Of a DNA stretch of 9,513 bases, positions 1 to 6,725 are shown piece by piece. The stretch comes from Bordetella parapertussis (GTDB taxonomy: Bacteria > Pseudomonadota > Gammaproteobacteria > Burkholderiales > Burkholderiaceae_B), in the NCBI GenBank assembly GCA_945862495.1, contig CAMAYM010000096.1, forward strand, positions 1 through 9,513, in the 5' to 3' direction. Positions within the stretch are counted from its first letter, which is position 1, and every line of letters begins with the position of its first letter. The notes beneath the pieces are model-generated. The model searched no databases and was not told the DNA's origin. It saw only the letters and a program-made list of their open reading frames with translations. Position numbers and translations under genes: made by a program.

Positions 1-124
1 CATCGGGACCTTTGGAGAACAGCTTGGCAACATATGAGGCTGCAGGATCTCCCCCGCGGCTCGGCAGGCGGGTTTCTAATAGGTCGGCTATGCGAGCCAG
101 CACAGCCTCTGAAGCATCAGTCAT
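1..124 (-). CDS. hisE: Phosphoribosyl-ATP pyrophosphatase HisE (5' part, cut by window edge)
   Basis: HisE hydrolyses phosphoribosyl-ATP to phosphoribosyl-AMP and pyrophosphate, the second step of histidine synthesis, in the cytosol. Only the first 41 residues lie in the window. They start MTDASEAVLARIADLL and include the family segment ASYVAKLFSKGPD (residues 29-41), which matches the (E/A)SY-VA-LF-KG region at the start of the MazG-like helical fold. The ATG at 122-124 is 14 bp beyond the hisI stop. No other in-frame start lies between it and the nearest upstream stop, and AAAGA upstream may serve as a weak ribosome binding site. HisE is a separate gene, not fused to HisI as in enterobacteria. 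The catalytic acidic residues (the EE-x-x-E motif) would lie beyond the edge and cannot be checked. Confidence 0.9.
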   Translation of the reverse strand, partial: MTDASEAVLARIADLLETRLPSRGGDPAASYVAKLFSKGPD

Positions 125-138
125 GGCGTGATCTTTAT

Positions 139-564
139 TCATTTGTAAATGAGTTCGGGGTCTTTGAGGACAGGATCGACCACAACCCATTGTGAGTGAG
201 GTTCGGCGCCTTGCGCTGAGACACTATCCAATCGGCGATAAAAACAGCTAGCACGCCCTGTATGACAAGCGATGGCACCAATTTGTTCGACCTTTAGGAG
301 TAGGACATCGCCATCACAATCCAAGCGAAGCTCTAAGAGTCGCTGAACGTGTCCAGACTCTTCACCTTTACGCCACAAGCGGTTGCGTGAGCGAGACCAA
401 AAAACAGCGCGCCCAGTCGCTACGGTCTCAGCTAGGGCATCTGCATTCATCCACGCGACCATCAAAATATCGCCAGTTTTGGCATCTTGGGAAATAGCGG
501 GAATCAGGCCCTGTGCGTCAAAGCGCACCTCTTGAATCCACACAGGCAATTGAGGTGTTGCCAT
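139..564 (-). CDS. hisI: Phosphoribosyl-AMP cyclohydrolase HisI
   Basis: HisI opens the adenine ring of phosphoribosyl-AMP to give ProFAR, the third step of histidine synthesis. The protein has 141 residues, typical of the monofunctional bacterial enzyme without a HisE domain. Visible motifs are SGHVQ (70-74), the acidic metal site DCDGD (82-86), and the zinc-ligand region CHTGRASC (100-107). Cys83, Cys100 and Cys107 are the expected zinc ligands, and Asp82, Asp84 and Asp86 the second metal site. The frame stays open far upstream inside hisF, but the ATG at 562-564 is chosen because it follows the hisF stop by one base and has AGGA nine bases upstream. The tight spacing suggests translation coupled to hisF. 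Confidence 0.95.
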   Translation of the reverse strand: MATPQLPVWIQEVRFDAQGLIPAISQDAKTGDILMVAWMNADALAETVATGRAVFWSRSRNRLWRKGEESGHVQRLLELRLDCDGDVLLLKVEQIGAIACHTGRASCFYRRLDSVSAQGAEPHSQWVVVDPVLKDPELIYK

Positions 565-565
565 C

Positions 566-1369
566 TCAGCCCATCCTGACAGGGATGCCTTGACTCGCCA
601 TGAACGCTTTGGCTTGTCCGACCGTGTATTCACCATAATGGAAAATACTCGCAGCAAGCACCGCGCTCGCACCACCCAGCGTGACGCCATCTGCAAGATG
701 CTGAAGATTACCCACGCCACCCGAGGCAATCACAGGAACAGAAACGGCGTCTGACACTAAACGTGTGAGCGCCAGATCAAATCCTGATTTGGTCCCGTCG
801 CGGTCCATACTAGTCAGTAAAATTTCTCCTGCACCGTATTCGGCCATCTTGCGTGCCCACTCGACCGCATCTATTCCCGTGCCACGACGTCCGCCGTGCG
901 TGAAGACTTCCCAGCGAGGCGTTTCGCTGTCTGCTACGCGTCGCGCATCGATGGCCACCACAATGCATTGTGAACCATGGTAGTCCGAGGCCGCACGCAC
1001 CAGATCAGGATTAGCAACAGCCGCGCTATTCATGGAGATCTTGTCTGCGCCTGCGCTGAGCAGTCGCTGAACGTCACTGACTTGACGCACACCACCGCCG
1101 ACCGTCAAGGGAATAAAAACTTGAGAGGCTACTTTTTCAATGATCGGAAGGATCAAGTCGCGACCATCGCTGGTGGCGGTAATGTCTAAAAAAGTCAGTT
1201 CGTCTGCGCCTTGTTCGTTGTAGCGATGTGCGATCTCTATTGGATCACCAGCATCCATTAGTTGAACAAAGTTAACGCCCTTGACAACGCGACCTGCCGT
1301 CACATCCAAGCATGGAATGATTCGACGCGTCAGTTCGCTGAGAGTGTTGGGCGTTTGCAGAACGGTCAT
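566..1369 (-). CDS. hisF: Imidazole glycerol phosphate synthase cyclase subunit HisF
   Basis: HisF is the cyclase half of IGP synthase. It uses ammonia delivered by HisH and PRFAR to make imidazole glycerol phosphate and AICAR, linking histidine to purine synthesis. It is a 267-residue (beta/alpha)8 barrel. The catalytic aspartates are Asp22 in RRIIPCLDVTAGRVVKG and Asp141 in VVAIDARR, at the spacing seen in the Thermotoga enzyme (Asp11 and Asp130). Phosphate-binding loops are visible at TVGGGVR (89-95) and IASGGVG near the C-terminus. The N-terminus has about 11 residues more than the shortest family members, as I recall for other Burkholderiales. The ATG overlaps the hisA stop as ATGA (1366-1369), which indicates translational coupling and a fixed subunit order with HisA and HisH. 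Confidence 0.97.
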   Translation of the reverse strand: MTVLQTPNTLSELTRRIIPCLDVTAGRVVKGVNFVQLMDAGDPIEIAHRYNEQGADELTFLDITATSDGRDLILPIIEKVASQVFIPLTVGGGVRQVSDVQRLLSAGADKISMNSAAVANPDLVRAASDYHGSQCIVVAIDARRVADSETPRWEVFTHGGRRGTGIDAVEWARKMAEYGAGEILLTSMDRDGTKSGFDLALTRLVSDAVSVPVIASGGVGNLQHLADGVTLGGASAVLAASIFHYGEYTVGQAKAFMASQGIPVRMG

Positions 1370-2106
1370 GGCTGGAGTTCGTCCGCGCGCTTTTGTGCCG
1401 CTTCAAAGTCGAGCGTACCTTCGTAAATGCTTCGTCCCAAAATAGCACCTTCGACGCCTTCGTCCTGCACGGCACACAGTGCATCAATGTCGCGTAAATC
1501 GGTGACGCCGCCGGAGGCGATGATGGGAATGCGCACGTGTTGCGCCAAACGTACGGTGGCTTCGATGTTGACGCCAGAGAGCATGCCATCACGACCAATG
1601 TCGGTATAGATGATCGCCTCGCAACCATAGTCTTCAAATTTTTTCGCAAGATCGCTCACATCGTGCTTGGTGAGTTTGCTCCAGCCGTCTGTGGCGACCT
1701 TTCCGTCACGCGCATCCAGACCCACAATGATGTTGCCAGGAAAGGCACCGCAGGCATCATGTAAAAACCCTGGGTTTTTGACCGCAGCGGTGCCGATGAT
1801 GACGTAAGAAATACCAAAATCTAGGTAACGTTCGATCGTATCAAGATCACGAATACCACCACCGATTTGCACGGGGATATCGTCGCCTACAGCGGCGACA
1901 ATTGCCTTAATGAGTGCTTCGTTTTTGGGTTTGCCAGCGACAGCGCCATTGAGGTCGACCAAGTGTAGACGTCGCGCGCCGCGCTCAAGCCAGTGTGTGG
2001 CCATTGCTGTTGGGTCTTCGGAGAAAATGGTCGCGTCATCGAGGTCGCCTTGGCGAAGTCTGACACATTGTCCGTCTTTGAGATCAATTGCGGGGATCAG
2101 CAGCAT
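1366..2106 (-). CDS. hisA: ProFAR isomerase HisA
   Basis: HisA carries out the Amadori rearrangement of ProFAR to PRFAR, the fourth pathway step. It is a 246-residue (beta/alpha)8 barrel related to HisF. Catalytic Asp8 is in LLIPAIDLKDG and the second acid, Asp131, in VGLDARDGKV. Phosphate-binding loops are PVQIGGGIR (78-86) and IIASGGVTD. Length matches the family (about 245). The ATG at 2104-2106 fits the canonical MLLIPAIDL start. It lies 29 bp after the hisH stop and shows no recognisable Shine-Dalgarno sequence, so initiation may depend on ribosomes arriving from hisH. Nothing suggests the dual HisA/TrpF enzyme PriA of actinobacteria, and the gene context is purely histidine. Confidence 0.97.
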   Translation of the reverse strand: MLLIPAIDLKDGQCVRLRQGDLDDATIFSEDPTAMATHWLERGARRLHLVDLNGAVAGKPKNEALIKAIVAAVGDDIPVQIGGGIRDLDTIERYLDFGISYVIIGTAAVKNPGFLHDACGAFPGNIIVGLDARDGKVATDGWSKLTKHDVSDLAKKFEDYGCEAIIYTDIGRDGMLSGVNIEATVRLAQHVRIPIIASGGVTDLRDIDALCAVQDEGVEGAILGRSIYEGTLDFEAAQKRADELQP

Positions 2107-2135
2107 ATCGTTTGTGATCAGTCACTGTTAGGTTG

Positions 2136-2792
2136 TTAAGGTTGCCAGTCTACAAAATTCCGGTAAAGACGCAAACCATGGTCGGCGCTTTTCTCAGGAT
2201 GAAACTGTACGGCAAAGATGTTGTCTTGGGCGACTGCACAAGCAAAAGGACCACCATAGTGGCTCTCACCTACGGTTAATGCCACGTCAGTTGGCACAGC
2301 GTAATAGCTGTGAACAAAGTAAAAAGGCGTCGCATCAGGAATGCCGGACCAGAGTGTGTGCGCGCGAACTTGATGGACTGGATTCCAGCCCATGTGAGGG
2401 ACTTTTAAGCGATCTGCATGATCGTTTGCCCCAGGCTTGGGGGCGTCAAAGGCGGGTCCTTTAAAGCGACGAACCTCGCCTTTGAAGAGACCAAGACTCG
2501 TGGTGTTGCCTTCTTCGCTGCGCTCAAACAGCATTTGCTCACCAACGCACACGCCCAAAAGGGGTTTGGTGGCGGCAGCCCGCAACACGGCCTCACGCAA
2601 ACCTGCTTCGTCCAAGGTGCGAATACAGTCCGCCATCGCGCCTTGCCCCGGAAAGACAACGCGATCTGCTGCGTCAATTTCTGACGCGCGCTTACATAAA
2701 CGAATATCCGCTTCTGGCGCGGCATGACGCAGCGCGCGCTCAACAGAGTGATAGTTCCCCATGCCGTAATCGACAATGGCAATCGAAGTCAT
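2136..2792 (-). CDS. hisH: Imidazole glycerol phosphate synthase glutaminase subunit HisH
   Basis: HisH is the class I glutamine amidotransferase half of IGP synthase. It hydrolyses glutamine and channels ammonia into the HisF barrel. The protein has 218 residues. The catalytic triad is visible: Cys82 in LLGVCVGEQMLF, and His198 with Glu200 in VQFHPEKS. The oxyanion-strand region is VFPGQGAM (46-53) and the N-terminus IAIVDYGMGN is canonical. The segment around residues 113-131 is somewhat longer than in compact HisH proteins, but the following PHMGWN motif is intact. The gene starts 3 bp after the hisB stop. hisB, hisH, hisA and hisF are adjacent in the usual order of this lineage. Confidence 0.97.
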   Translation of the reverse strand: MTSIAIVDYGMGNYHSVERALRHAAPEADIRLCKRASEIDAADRVVFPGQGAMADCIRTLDEAGLREAVLRAAATKPLLGVCVGEQMLFERSEEGNTTSLGLFKGEVRRFKGPAFDAPKPGANDHADRLKVPHMGWNPVHQVRAHTLWSGIPDATPFYFVHSYYAVPTDVALTVGESHYGGPFACAVAQDNIFAVQFHPEKSADHGLRLYRNFVDWQP

Positions 2793-2795
2793 GAC

Positions 2796-3383
2796 TTAGA
2801 GCACACCTTTGGTGGAAGGCACAATACCCGTGCTTCGGGGATCAAGCTCAAGCGCCATACGCAGTGCACGACCGGTAGCCTTAAAGATGGTTTCACACTG
2901 GTGGTGTGCATTGACGCCACGCAAGTTATCGATATGCATCGTAATCAGGGCATGATTCACAAGGCCTTGAAAAAATTCAATGGTCAGATCAACATCAAAG
3001 TCGCCGACGCGTGCACGCGTAAAGGGGACATGAAACTGCAAACCGGGGCGTCCTGAAAAATCAACCACAACGCGAGAAAGCGCTTCGTCCAATGGAACGT
3101 ATGCGTGTCCGTATCGACGCATGCCCGCTTTGTCGCCAACGGCTTTTGCAAGAGCCATGCCCAGGGTGATCCCCACGTCCTCGACGGTGTGGTGGGCATC
3201 AATGTGCAGATCGCCTTCGGCGTGCACTTCAAGATCGATTAAACCGTGACGCGCAATCTGGTCCAGCATGTGGTCCAAAAAAGGCACGCCCGTATTGAGC
3301 TTCTGGATGCCTGTGCCGTCTATATTGACCGCGACGCGGATACGCGTTTCGTTGGTATTTCGGATAATTTCTGCGGTACGCAT
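2796..3383 (-). CDS. hisB: Imidazoleglycerol-phosphate dehydratase HisB (monofunctional)
   Basis: HisB dehydrates imidazole glycerol phosphate to imidazole acetol phosphate and works as a manganese-bound 24-mer in characterised members. From the chosen start the protein has 195 residues. Metal-binding motifs are DAHHTVED (62-69) and NAHHQCE (158-164), with the GVPFLDHML segment at 32-40. There is no HAD-type histidinol-phosphatase domain, so this is not the fused HisB of enterobacteria. The ATG at 3381-3383 is preferred because it gives MRTAEIIRNTNETRI, the family-typical N-terminus. An in-frame GTG at 3390-3392 would add three residues and cannot be excluded. hisC, which normally sits just upstream in Burkholderiales, is absent: only 36 bp separate this gene from hisD. 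Confidence 0.96.
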   Translation of the reverse strand: MRTAEIIRNTNETRIRVAVNIDGTGIQKLNTGVPFLDHMLDQIARHGLIDLEVHAEGDLHIDAHHTVEDVGITLGMALAKAVGDKAGMRRYGHAYVPLDEALSRVVVDFSGRPGLQFHVPFTRARVGDFDVDLTIEFFQGLVNHALITMHIDNLRGVNAHHQCETIFKATGRALRMALELDPRSTGIVPSTKGVL

Positions 3384-3419
3384 AGTGTGCACTCGGATGA
3401 ACTCAGATCGTCGGAATAT

Positions 3420-4730
3420 CTATTGTATGTTGGTCAAGCGATAACGTGCACTGGCAGCGTGCGCTTGCAGGCCTTCGCCCAGCGCCAGTTCGTTTGCCAC
3501 TTTGCCAAGCGTTTGAGCCCCTGCCGCGGAGACGTGAATCAGGCTTGAGCGTTTTTGGAAGTCATAAACGCCCAGAGGAGAAGAAAATCGCGCCGTCCGC
3601 GAGGTGGGCAAGACGTGATTCGGACCAGCACAATAATCTCCAAGCGATTCGGAGCTGTGTCGTCCCATGAAAATAGCCCCCGCGTGACGCAGCGATGGAA
3701 GCCACGCATCGGGATCTTCGCAGGAGACTTCAAGGTGTTCAGGGGCGATATGGTTGCTGATCTCACAGGCTTCTTGGAGGTCGCGCACCAAAATCAAAGC
3801 CCCACGATCGCGCAGGCTCGTGCGGATGATATCGGCCCGTGGCATGGTCGGTAAAAGCTTTTCAATCGACGCCTCTACGGCGTCCAAATATTGAGCGTCG
3901 GGGCACAACAGGATTGCTTGCGCGAGCTCATCGTGCTCGGCTTGCGAAAATAAGTCCATCGCAATCCAGTCAGCAGGCGTTTTACCATCGCAAATGACTA
4001 AAATTTCGCTGGGACCTGCGATCATGTCGATACCAACCGTGCCAAAAACACGTCGCTTAGCTGCCGCGACATAGGCATTACCGGGACCGACAATTTTGTT
4101 TACAGCAGGGATGGTCGCCGTGCCGTAAGCCAGTGCACCAACTGCTTGTGCGCCACCAATGGCGAAACAGCGGTCTACCCCAGCAATTGCAGCCGCAGCC
4201 AGCACCATTGCATTACGTTGGCCTCCGGGTGTTGGCGTGACCATAATGATCTCACTCACGCCGGCAACCTTGGCTGGAATGGCATTCATTAAGACAGAAG
4301 AAGGGTATGAGGCTTTACCGCCCGGTACATAGAGACCGACGCGATCAAGAGGCGTAATTTGTTGACCGAGGCGCGTGCCGTCAGGTTCAGTGTAAGACCA
4401 GCTTTCTTGCACTTGGTGAGCATGGTAATCCCGCACGCGCTGTGCAGCGACTTCTAGCGCCTCGCGCTGAGCTGCAGGTAATGTTGCCAGCGCTGACGCC
4501 CAGTCGTGGCGAGGAATTTCTAGCTCTGCCACGTGATCGACCATGACCTGATCAAACTGGCGGGTGTATCGAAGCAGGGCCGTGTCGCCTTCGCGACGCA
4601 CCTTTTGCAAGATTCCTGCAGCTGCGGCGTCGATAGCGTCATCTTGCTCGGCATCAAACGCCAGCAATTTGGACAGGGTGGTTTGAAACTCAGGGTTGCG
4701 TGAGTCCAGGCGTGTGATTGTGCGCATCAT
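3420..4730 (-). CDS. hisD: Histidinol dehydrogenase HisD
   Basis: HisD oxidises L-histidinol through histidinal to L-histidine with two NAD+, completing the pathway. The protein has 436 residues from this start, the usual length. Zinc ligands and catalytic residues correspond to those of the E. coli enzyme: Gln263 and His266 in SQAEHDE, the base pair Glu331-His332 in APEHLEV, Asp365 in SLGDYCAGPNH, and His424 near the C-terminus. The NAD/substrate region GLYVPGGKASYPS is present. Start choice is ambiguous among TTG (4733), ATG (4730) and ATG (4727), which follow one another. ATG 4730 is preferred because GAGG lies nine bases upstream. That ribosome binding site can be paired in two alternative hairpins (see leader entry). 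A TAG stop precedes hisB by 36 bp. Confidence 0.96.
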   Translation of the reverse strand: MMRTITRLDSRNPEFQTTLSKLLAFDAEQDDAIDAAAAGILQKVRREGDTALLRYTRQFDQVMVDHVAELEIPRHDWASALATLPAAQREALEVAAQRVRDYHAHQVQESWSYTEPDGTRLGQQITPLDRVGLYVPGGKASYPSSVLMNAIPAKVAGVSEIIMVTPTPGGQRNAMVLAAAAIAGVDRCFAIGGAQAVGALAYGTATIPAVNKIVGPGNAYVAAAKRRVFGTVGIDMIAGPSEILVICDGKTPADWIAMDLFSQAEHDELAQAILLCPDAQYLDAVEASIEKLLPTMPRADIIRTSLRDRGALILVRDLQEACEISNHIAPEHLEVSCEDPDAWLPSLRHAGAIFMGRHSSESLGDYCAGPNHVLPTSRTARFSSPLGVYDFQKRSSLIHVSAAGAQTLGKVANELALGEGLQAHAASARYRLTNIQ

Positions 4731-4754
4731 CAAAGAGCCCCTCTTTTGAAGGGG
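4731..4754 (-). promoter_or_regulatory. Possible hisD leader with alternative hairpins over the ribosome binding site
   Basis: In the hisG-hisD spacer, the hisD Shine-Dalgarno segment GAGGGG (mRNA strand, 4743-4738) can pair with CCCCTT (4754-4749), a six-pair stem with one G-U and a five-base loop. The same region can instead form AAAGAG (4746-4741), loop GGG, CTCTTT (4737-4732), a six-pair stem. The two structures share bases, so only one can exist at a time, and both hide part of the ribosome binding site. This is seen directly. A regulatory role is inference, and arms this short can arise by chance. No run of U follows either hairpin, so a terminator is unlikely. Confidence 0.35.
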
Positions 4755-4777
4755 TCATCAAAACAAGTAGATCACTA

Positions 4778-5458
4778 TCATGCCACAGAGCTTGCGCTTG
4801 CACGCTCAAAGGCATCCAGTAAAGGCTGTAATTCGGCATGGCGGGTTTTAAGGGCGGCCCGGTTGACGACCAATCTGGAGGAAATCGGCATGATGTCTTC
4901 AACGGCCACTAAGTCGTTAGCTTTGAGTGTGTTGCCAGTAGAAACCACGTCAACGATGGCGTCAGCCAAGCCCACCAAGGGTGCAAGTTCCATAGAGCCG
5001 TAGAGCTTAATCAGATCGACGTAAACACCTTTTGCAGCAAAGTGGTCCCGAGCGGCAGCCGTGTATTTTGTTGCAACACGCAGGCGCGCACCCTGTTTGA
5101 TCGCCGCAGCATAGTCAAAACCGTTACGAACGGCTACTGCAAGGCGGCATTTGGCGATATTGAGGTCAATCGGTTGATATAGTCCGCCTGGATGTTGAGC
5201 GGCATGCTCAATCAGCACATCCTTGCCAGCGATACCGAGATCCGCCGCACCATATTCAACATAGGTGGGGACATCGGAGGCACGCACGATAATGAGGCGC
5301 AAGCTTGGGTCACTTGTGCCGATGATCAGTTTGCGCGACTTTTCTGGATTTTCACTGACGGTAATGCCTGCCGCTTCCAACAAGGGCAGGGTTTCTTCAA
5401 AAATGCGCCCTTTAGACAAGGCCATGGTCAGTGGGCGCGTGCGTGCGTCAGTGCTCAT
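4778..5458 (-). CDS. hisG: ATP phosphoribosyltransferase catalytic subunit HisG (short form)
   Basis: HisG joins ATP and PRPP to make phosphoribosyl-ATP, the first and feedback-controlled step of histidine synthesis. The protein has 226 residues, which is the short form. It lacks the C-terminal ACT-like regulatory domain of the roughly 300-residue long form, so family knowledge predicts a complex with HisZ, not encoded here. Motifs are LALSKGR-like TMALSKGRIFEETLPLL (11-27), RASDVPTYVEYGAADLGIAG (59-78) and the PRPP loop DAIVDVVSTGNTL (166-178). The open frame extends further upstream into murA. The ATG at 5456-5458 is chosen because it follows the murA stop by 10 bp, and AAAGGAA, a good ribosome binding site, overlaps that stop. 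The gene ends with three consecutive in-frame stops, TGA TAG TGA (4780-4772). Confidence 0.96.
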   Translation of the reverse strand: MSTDARTRPLTMALSKGRIFEETLPLLEAAGITVSENPEKSRKLIIGTSDPSLRLIIVRASDVPTYVEYGAADLGIAGKDVLIEHAAQHPGGLYQPIDLNIAKCRLAVAVRNGFDYAAAIKQGARLRVATKYTAAARDHFAAKGVYVDLIKLYGSMELAPLVGLADAIVDVVSTGNTLKANDLVAVEDIMPISSRLVVNRAALKTRHAELQPLLDAFERASASSVA

Positions 5459-5468
5459 GCATGTTCCT

Positions 5469-6725
5469 TTAGCGAGATATTCTTTCAATTTGCGCGCCAA
5501 GCGCGCTGAGTTTGTGTTCCATCCGCTCGTAACCGCGATCAAGGTGATAAATCCGTTCCACCACGGTTTCCCCTTCGGCAGCCAGGCCGGCGATCACAAG
5601 ACTGGCAGAGGCGCGTAGGTCTGTCGCCATCACCGTTGCGCCGGATAGCTTGCTGACGCCTCGCACGACTGCAGTGTGACCATCGATATCGATGTTGGCA
5701 CCTAAACGCAACAACTCTTGGACGTGCATAAAGCGGTTTTCAAAAATCGTTTCAGCAATTACCGAGGTACCGATAGCGATGGTATTCAATGCCATCAGTT
5801 GCGCTTGCATATCGGTGGCGAAGCCAGGGTATTCATGCGTACGGAAGTCGACGGCTTTCGGACGCGTATGCATGCTGGCTTGAATCCAGTCTTTGCCTGT
5901 TTGAATCGTGAGCCCCGCTTCTTGCAACTTGGATAAGGTGGCGCCCATGGTGTCGGGGGCGACGCGTCGCAGCATGATGTCGCCGCCAGCGGCACCCACC
6001 GCACATAAAAAGCTGCCTGCCTCAATACGATCAGGAATAACGTCGTGGCTTGCGCCGTGAAGCGCTGGAACGCCATCAATGATGATGCGGTCCGTGCCGT
6101 GGCCCTTAATGCGCGCACCCATTTTGATGAGTAGCTCGGCGAGGTCGACCACCTCAGGTTCGCGCGCAGCATTTTCTAAAATTGTCTGACCCTCGGCCAA
6201 TACCGCGGCCATCATCAGATTTTCTGTTCCTGTGACGGTCACCATATCGGTACGAACGAGAGCACCTTTGAGTTTTTTGGCCCTCGCGACGACAAAACCA
6301 TGTTCGATCTTGATGTCGGCGCCCAATGCTGACAAGCCTTGGATATGTTGATCCACCGGTCGCTGACCAATCGCGCAGCCACCAGGCAGACTCACGCGTG
6401 CTTCACCAAAGCGCGCTAATAGTGGACCAAGTACTAATATCGAGGCGCGCATCGTTTTGACCAACTCATAAGGCGCTTCGAGCGCAGTGAGCTGGTCTGC
6501 CGTGATGCTAACGGTATCGTCGCTGGCGCGCTCGCAGCGTACGCCTAATTGTCCAAGAAGCTTGAGTGTCGTTGAGATGTCATTGAGCTTTGGAACATTG
6601 GTGAGTGTGACGGTATCCGCTGTGAGCAGACCTGCACACAAAATGGGTAGCGCGGCGTTTTTAGCACCCGAGATAGTGACCTCACCTTTAAGCGCACGTC
6701 CACCCGTAATAAGGAGCTTATCCAT
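5469..6725 (-). CDS. murA: UDP-N-acetylglucosamine 1-carboxyvinyltransferase MurA
   Basis: MurA transfers enolpyruvate from PEP to UDP-GlcNAc, the first committed step of peptidoglycan synthesis, in the cytosol. The protein has 418 residues, the normal length for this two-domain inside-out alpha/beta barrel. Lys22 and Asn23 are in SGAKNAALP. The active-site cysteine, the residue alkylated by fosfomycin, is Cys117 in LPGGCAIGQRPVDQH. Because it is Cys and not Asp, fosfomycin sensitivity at the target is expected. Catalytic Asp305 lies in FATDMQAQ and the C-terminal DLRASASLV loop is intact. The ATG directly abuts the ibaG stop codon with no intervening base, so the two are probably translationally coupled, as ibaG-murA neighbours are in E. 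coli. hisG follows after 10 bp. Confidence 0.98.
   Translation of the reverse strand: MDKLLITGGRALKGEVTISGAKNAALPILCAGLLTADTVTLTNVPKLNDISTTLKLLGQLGVRCERASDDTVSITADQLTALEAPYELVKTMRASILVLGPLLARFGEARVSLPGGCAIGQRPVDQHIQGLSALGADIKIEHGFVVARAKKLKGALVRTDMVTVTGTENLMMAAVLAEGQTILENAAREPEVVDLAELLIKMGARIKGHGTDRIIIDGVPALHGASHDVIPDRIEAGSFLCAVGAAGGDIMLRRVAPDTMGATLSKLQEAGLTIQTGKDWIQASMHTRPKAVDFRTHEYPGFATDMQAQLMALNTIAIGTSVIAETIFENRFMHVQELLRLGANIDIDGHTAVVRGVSKLSGATVMATDLRASASLVIAGLAAEGETVVERIYHLDRGYERMEHKLSALGAQIERISR
5492..5506. repeat. Perfect GC-only inverted repeat at the murA 3' end
   Basis: GCGCGC (5492-5497), three bases (CAA), GCGCGC (5501-5506) form a perfect six-pair stem made only of G-C pairs. It lies in the last codons of murA (coding for A-L-G-A-Q), about 20 bases before the stop and 34-48 bases before the hisG start. 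It could act as an mRNA stability or ribosome-pausing element, but the codons encode a conserved-looking C-terminal segment and the repeat may be coincidental. It is not followed by a T-run on either strand, so it is not an intrinsic terminator. Confidence 0.4.

Noticed and set aside
1272..1649. 125-codon minus-strand frame across the hisF/hisA junction, and similar frames inside hisH (2405-2782) and murA (5795-6172)
   Set aside because: These are alternative frames of intact, well-recognised enzymes with all catalytic motifs present. The translations are low in complexity and look unnatural.
3384..3419. Remnant of hisC coding sequence in the hisD-hisB gap
   Set aside because: 36 bp is too short to recognise, and no reading of it resembles the usual HisC ends.
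4690..4758. Short upstream reading frame (22 codons, beginning MTPSKEGLFDD and including H-N-H) overlapping the hisD start, considered as a histidine leader peptide
   Set aside because: Only two histidines, no ribosome binding site for its ATG, and it runs into hisD in another frame. Known his leader peptides carry a run of histidines ahead of a terminator, which is absent.
5459..5542. Upstream extension of HisG by 28 residues into murA
   Set aside because: The extra residues overlap the murA C-terminus in another frame and do not fit the HisG family. The internal ATG at 5458 has a strong ribosome binding site and gives the expected length.
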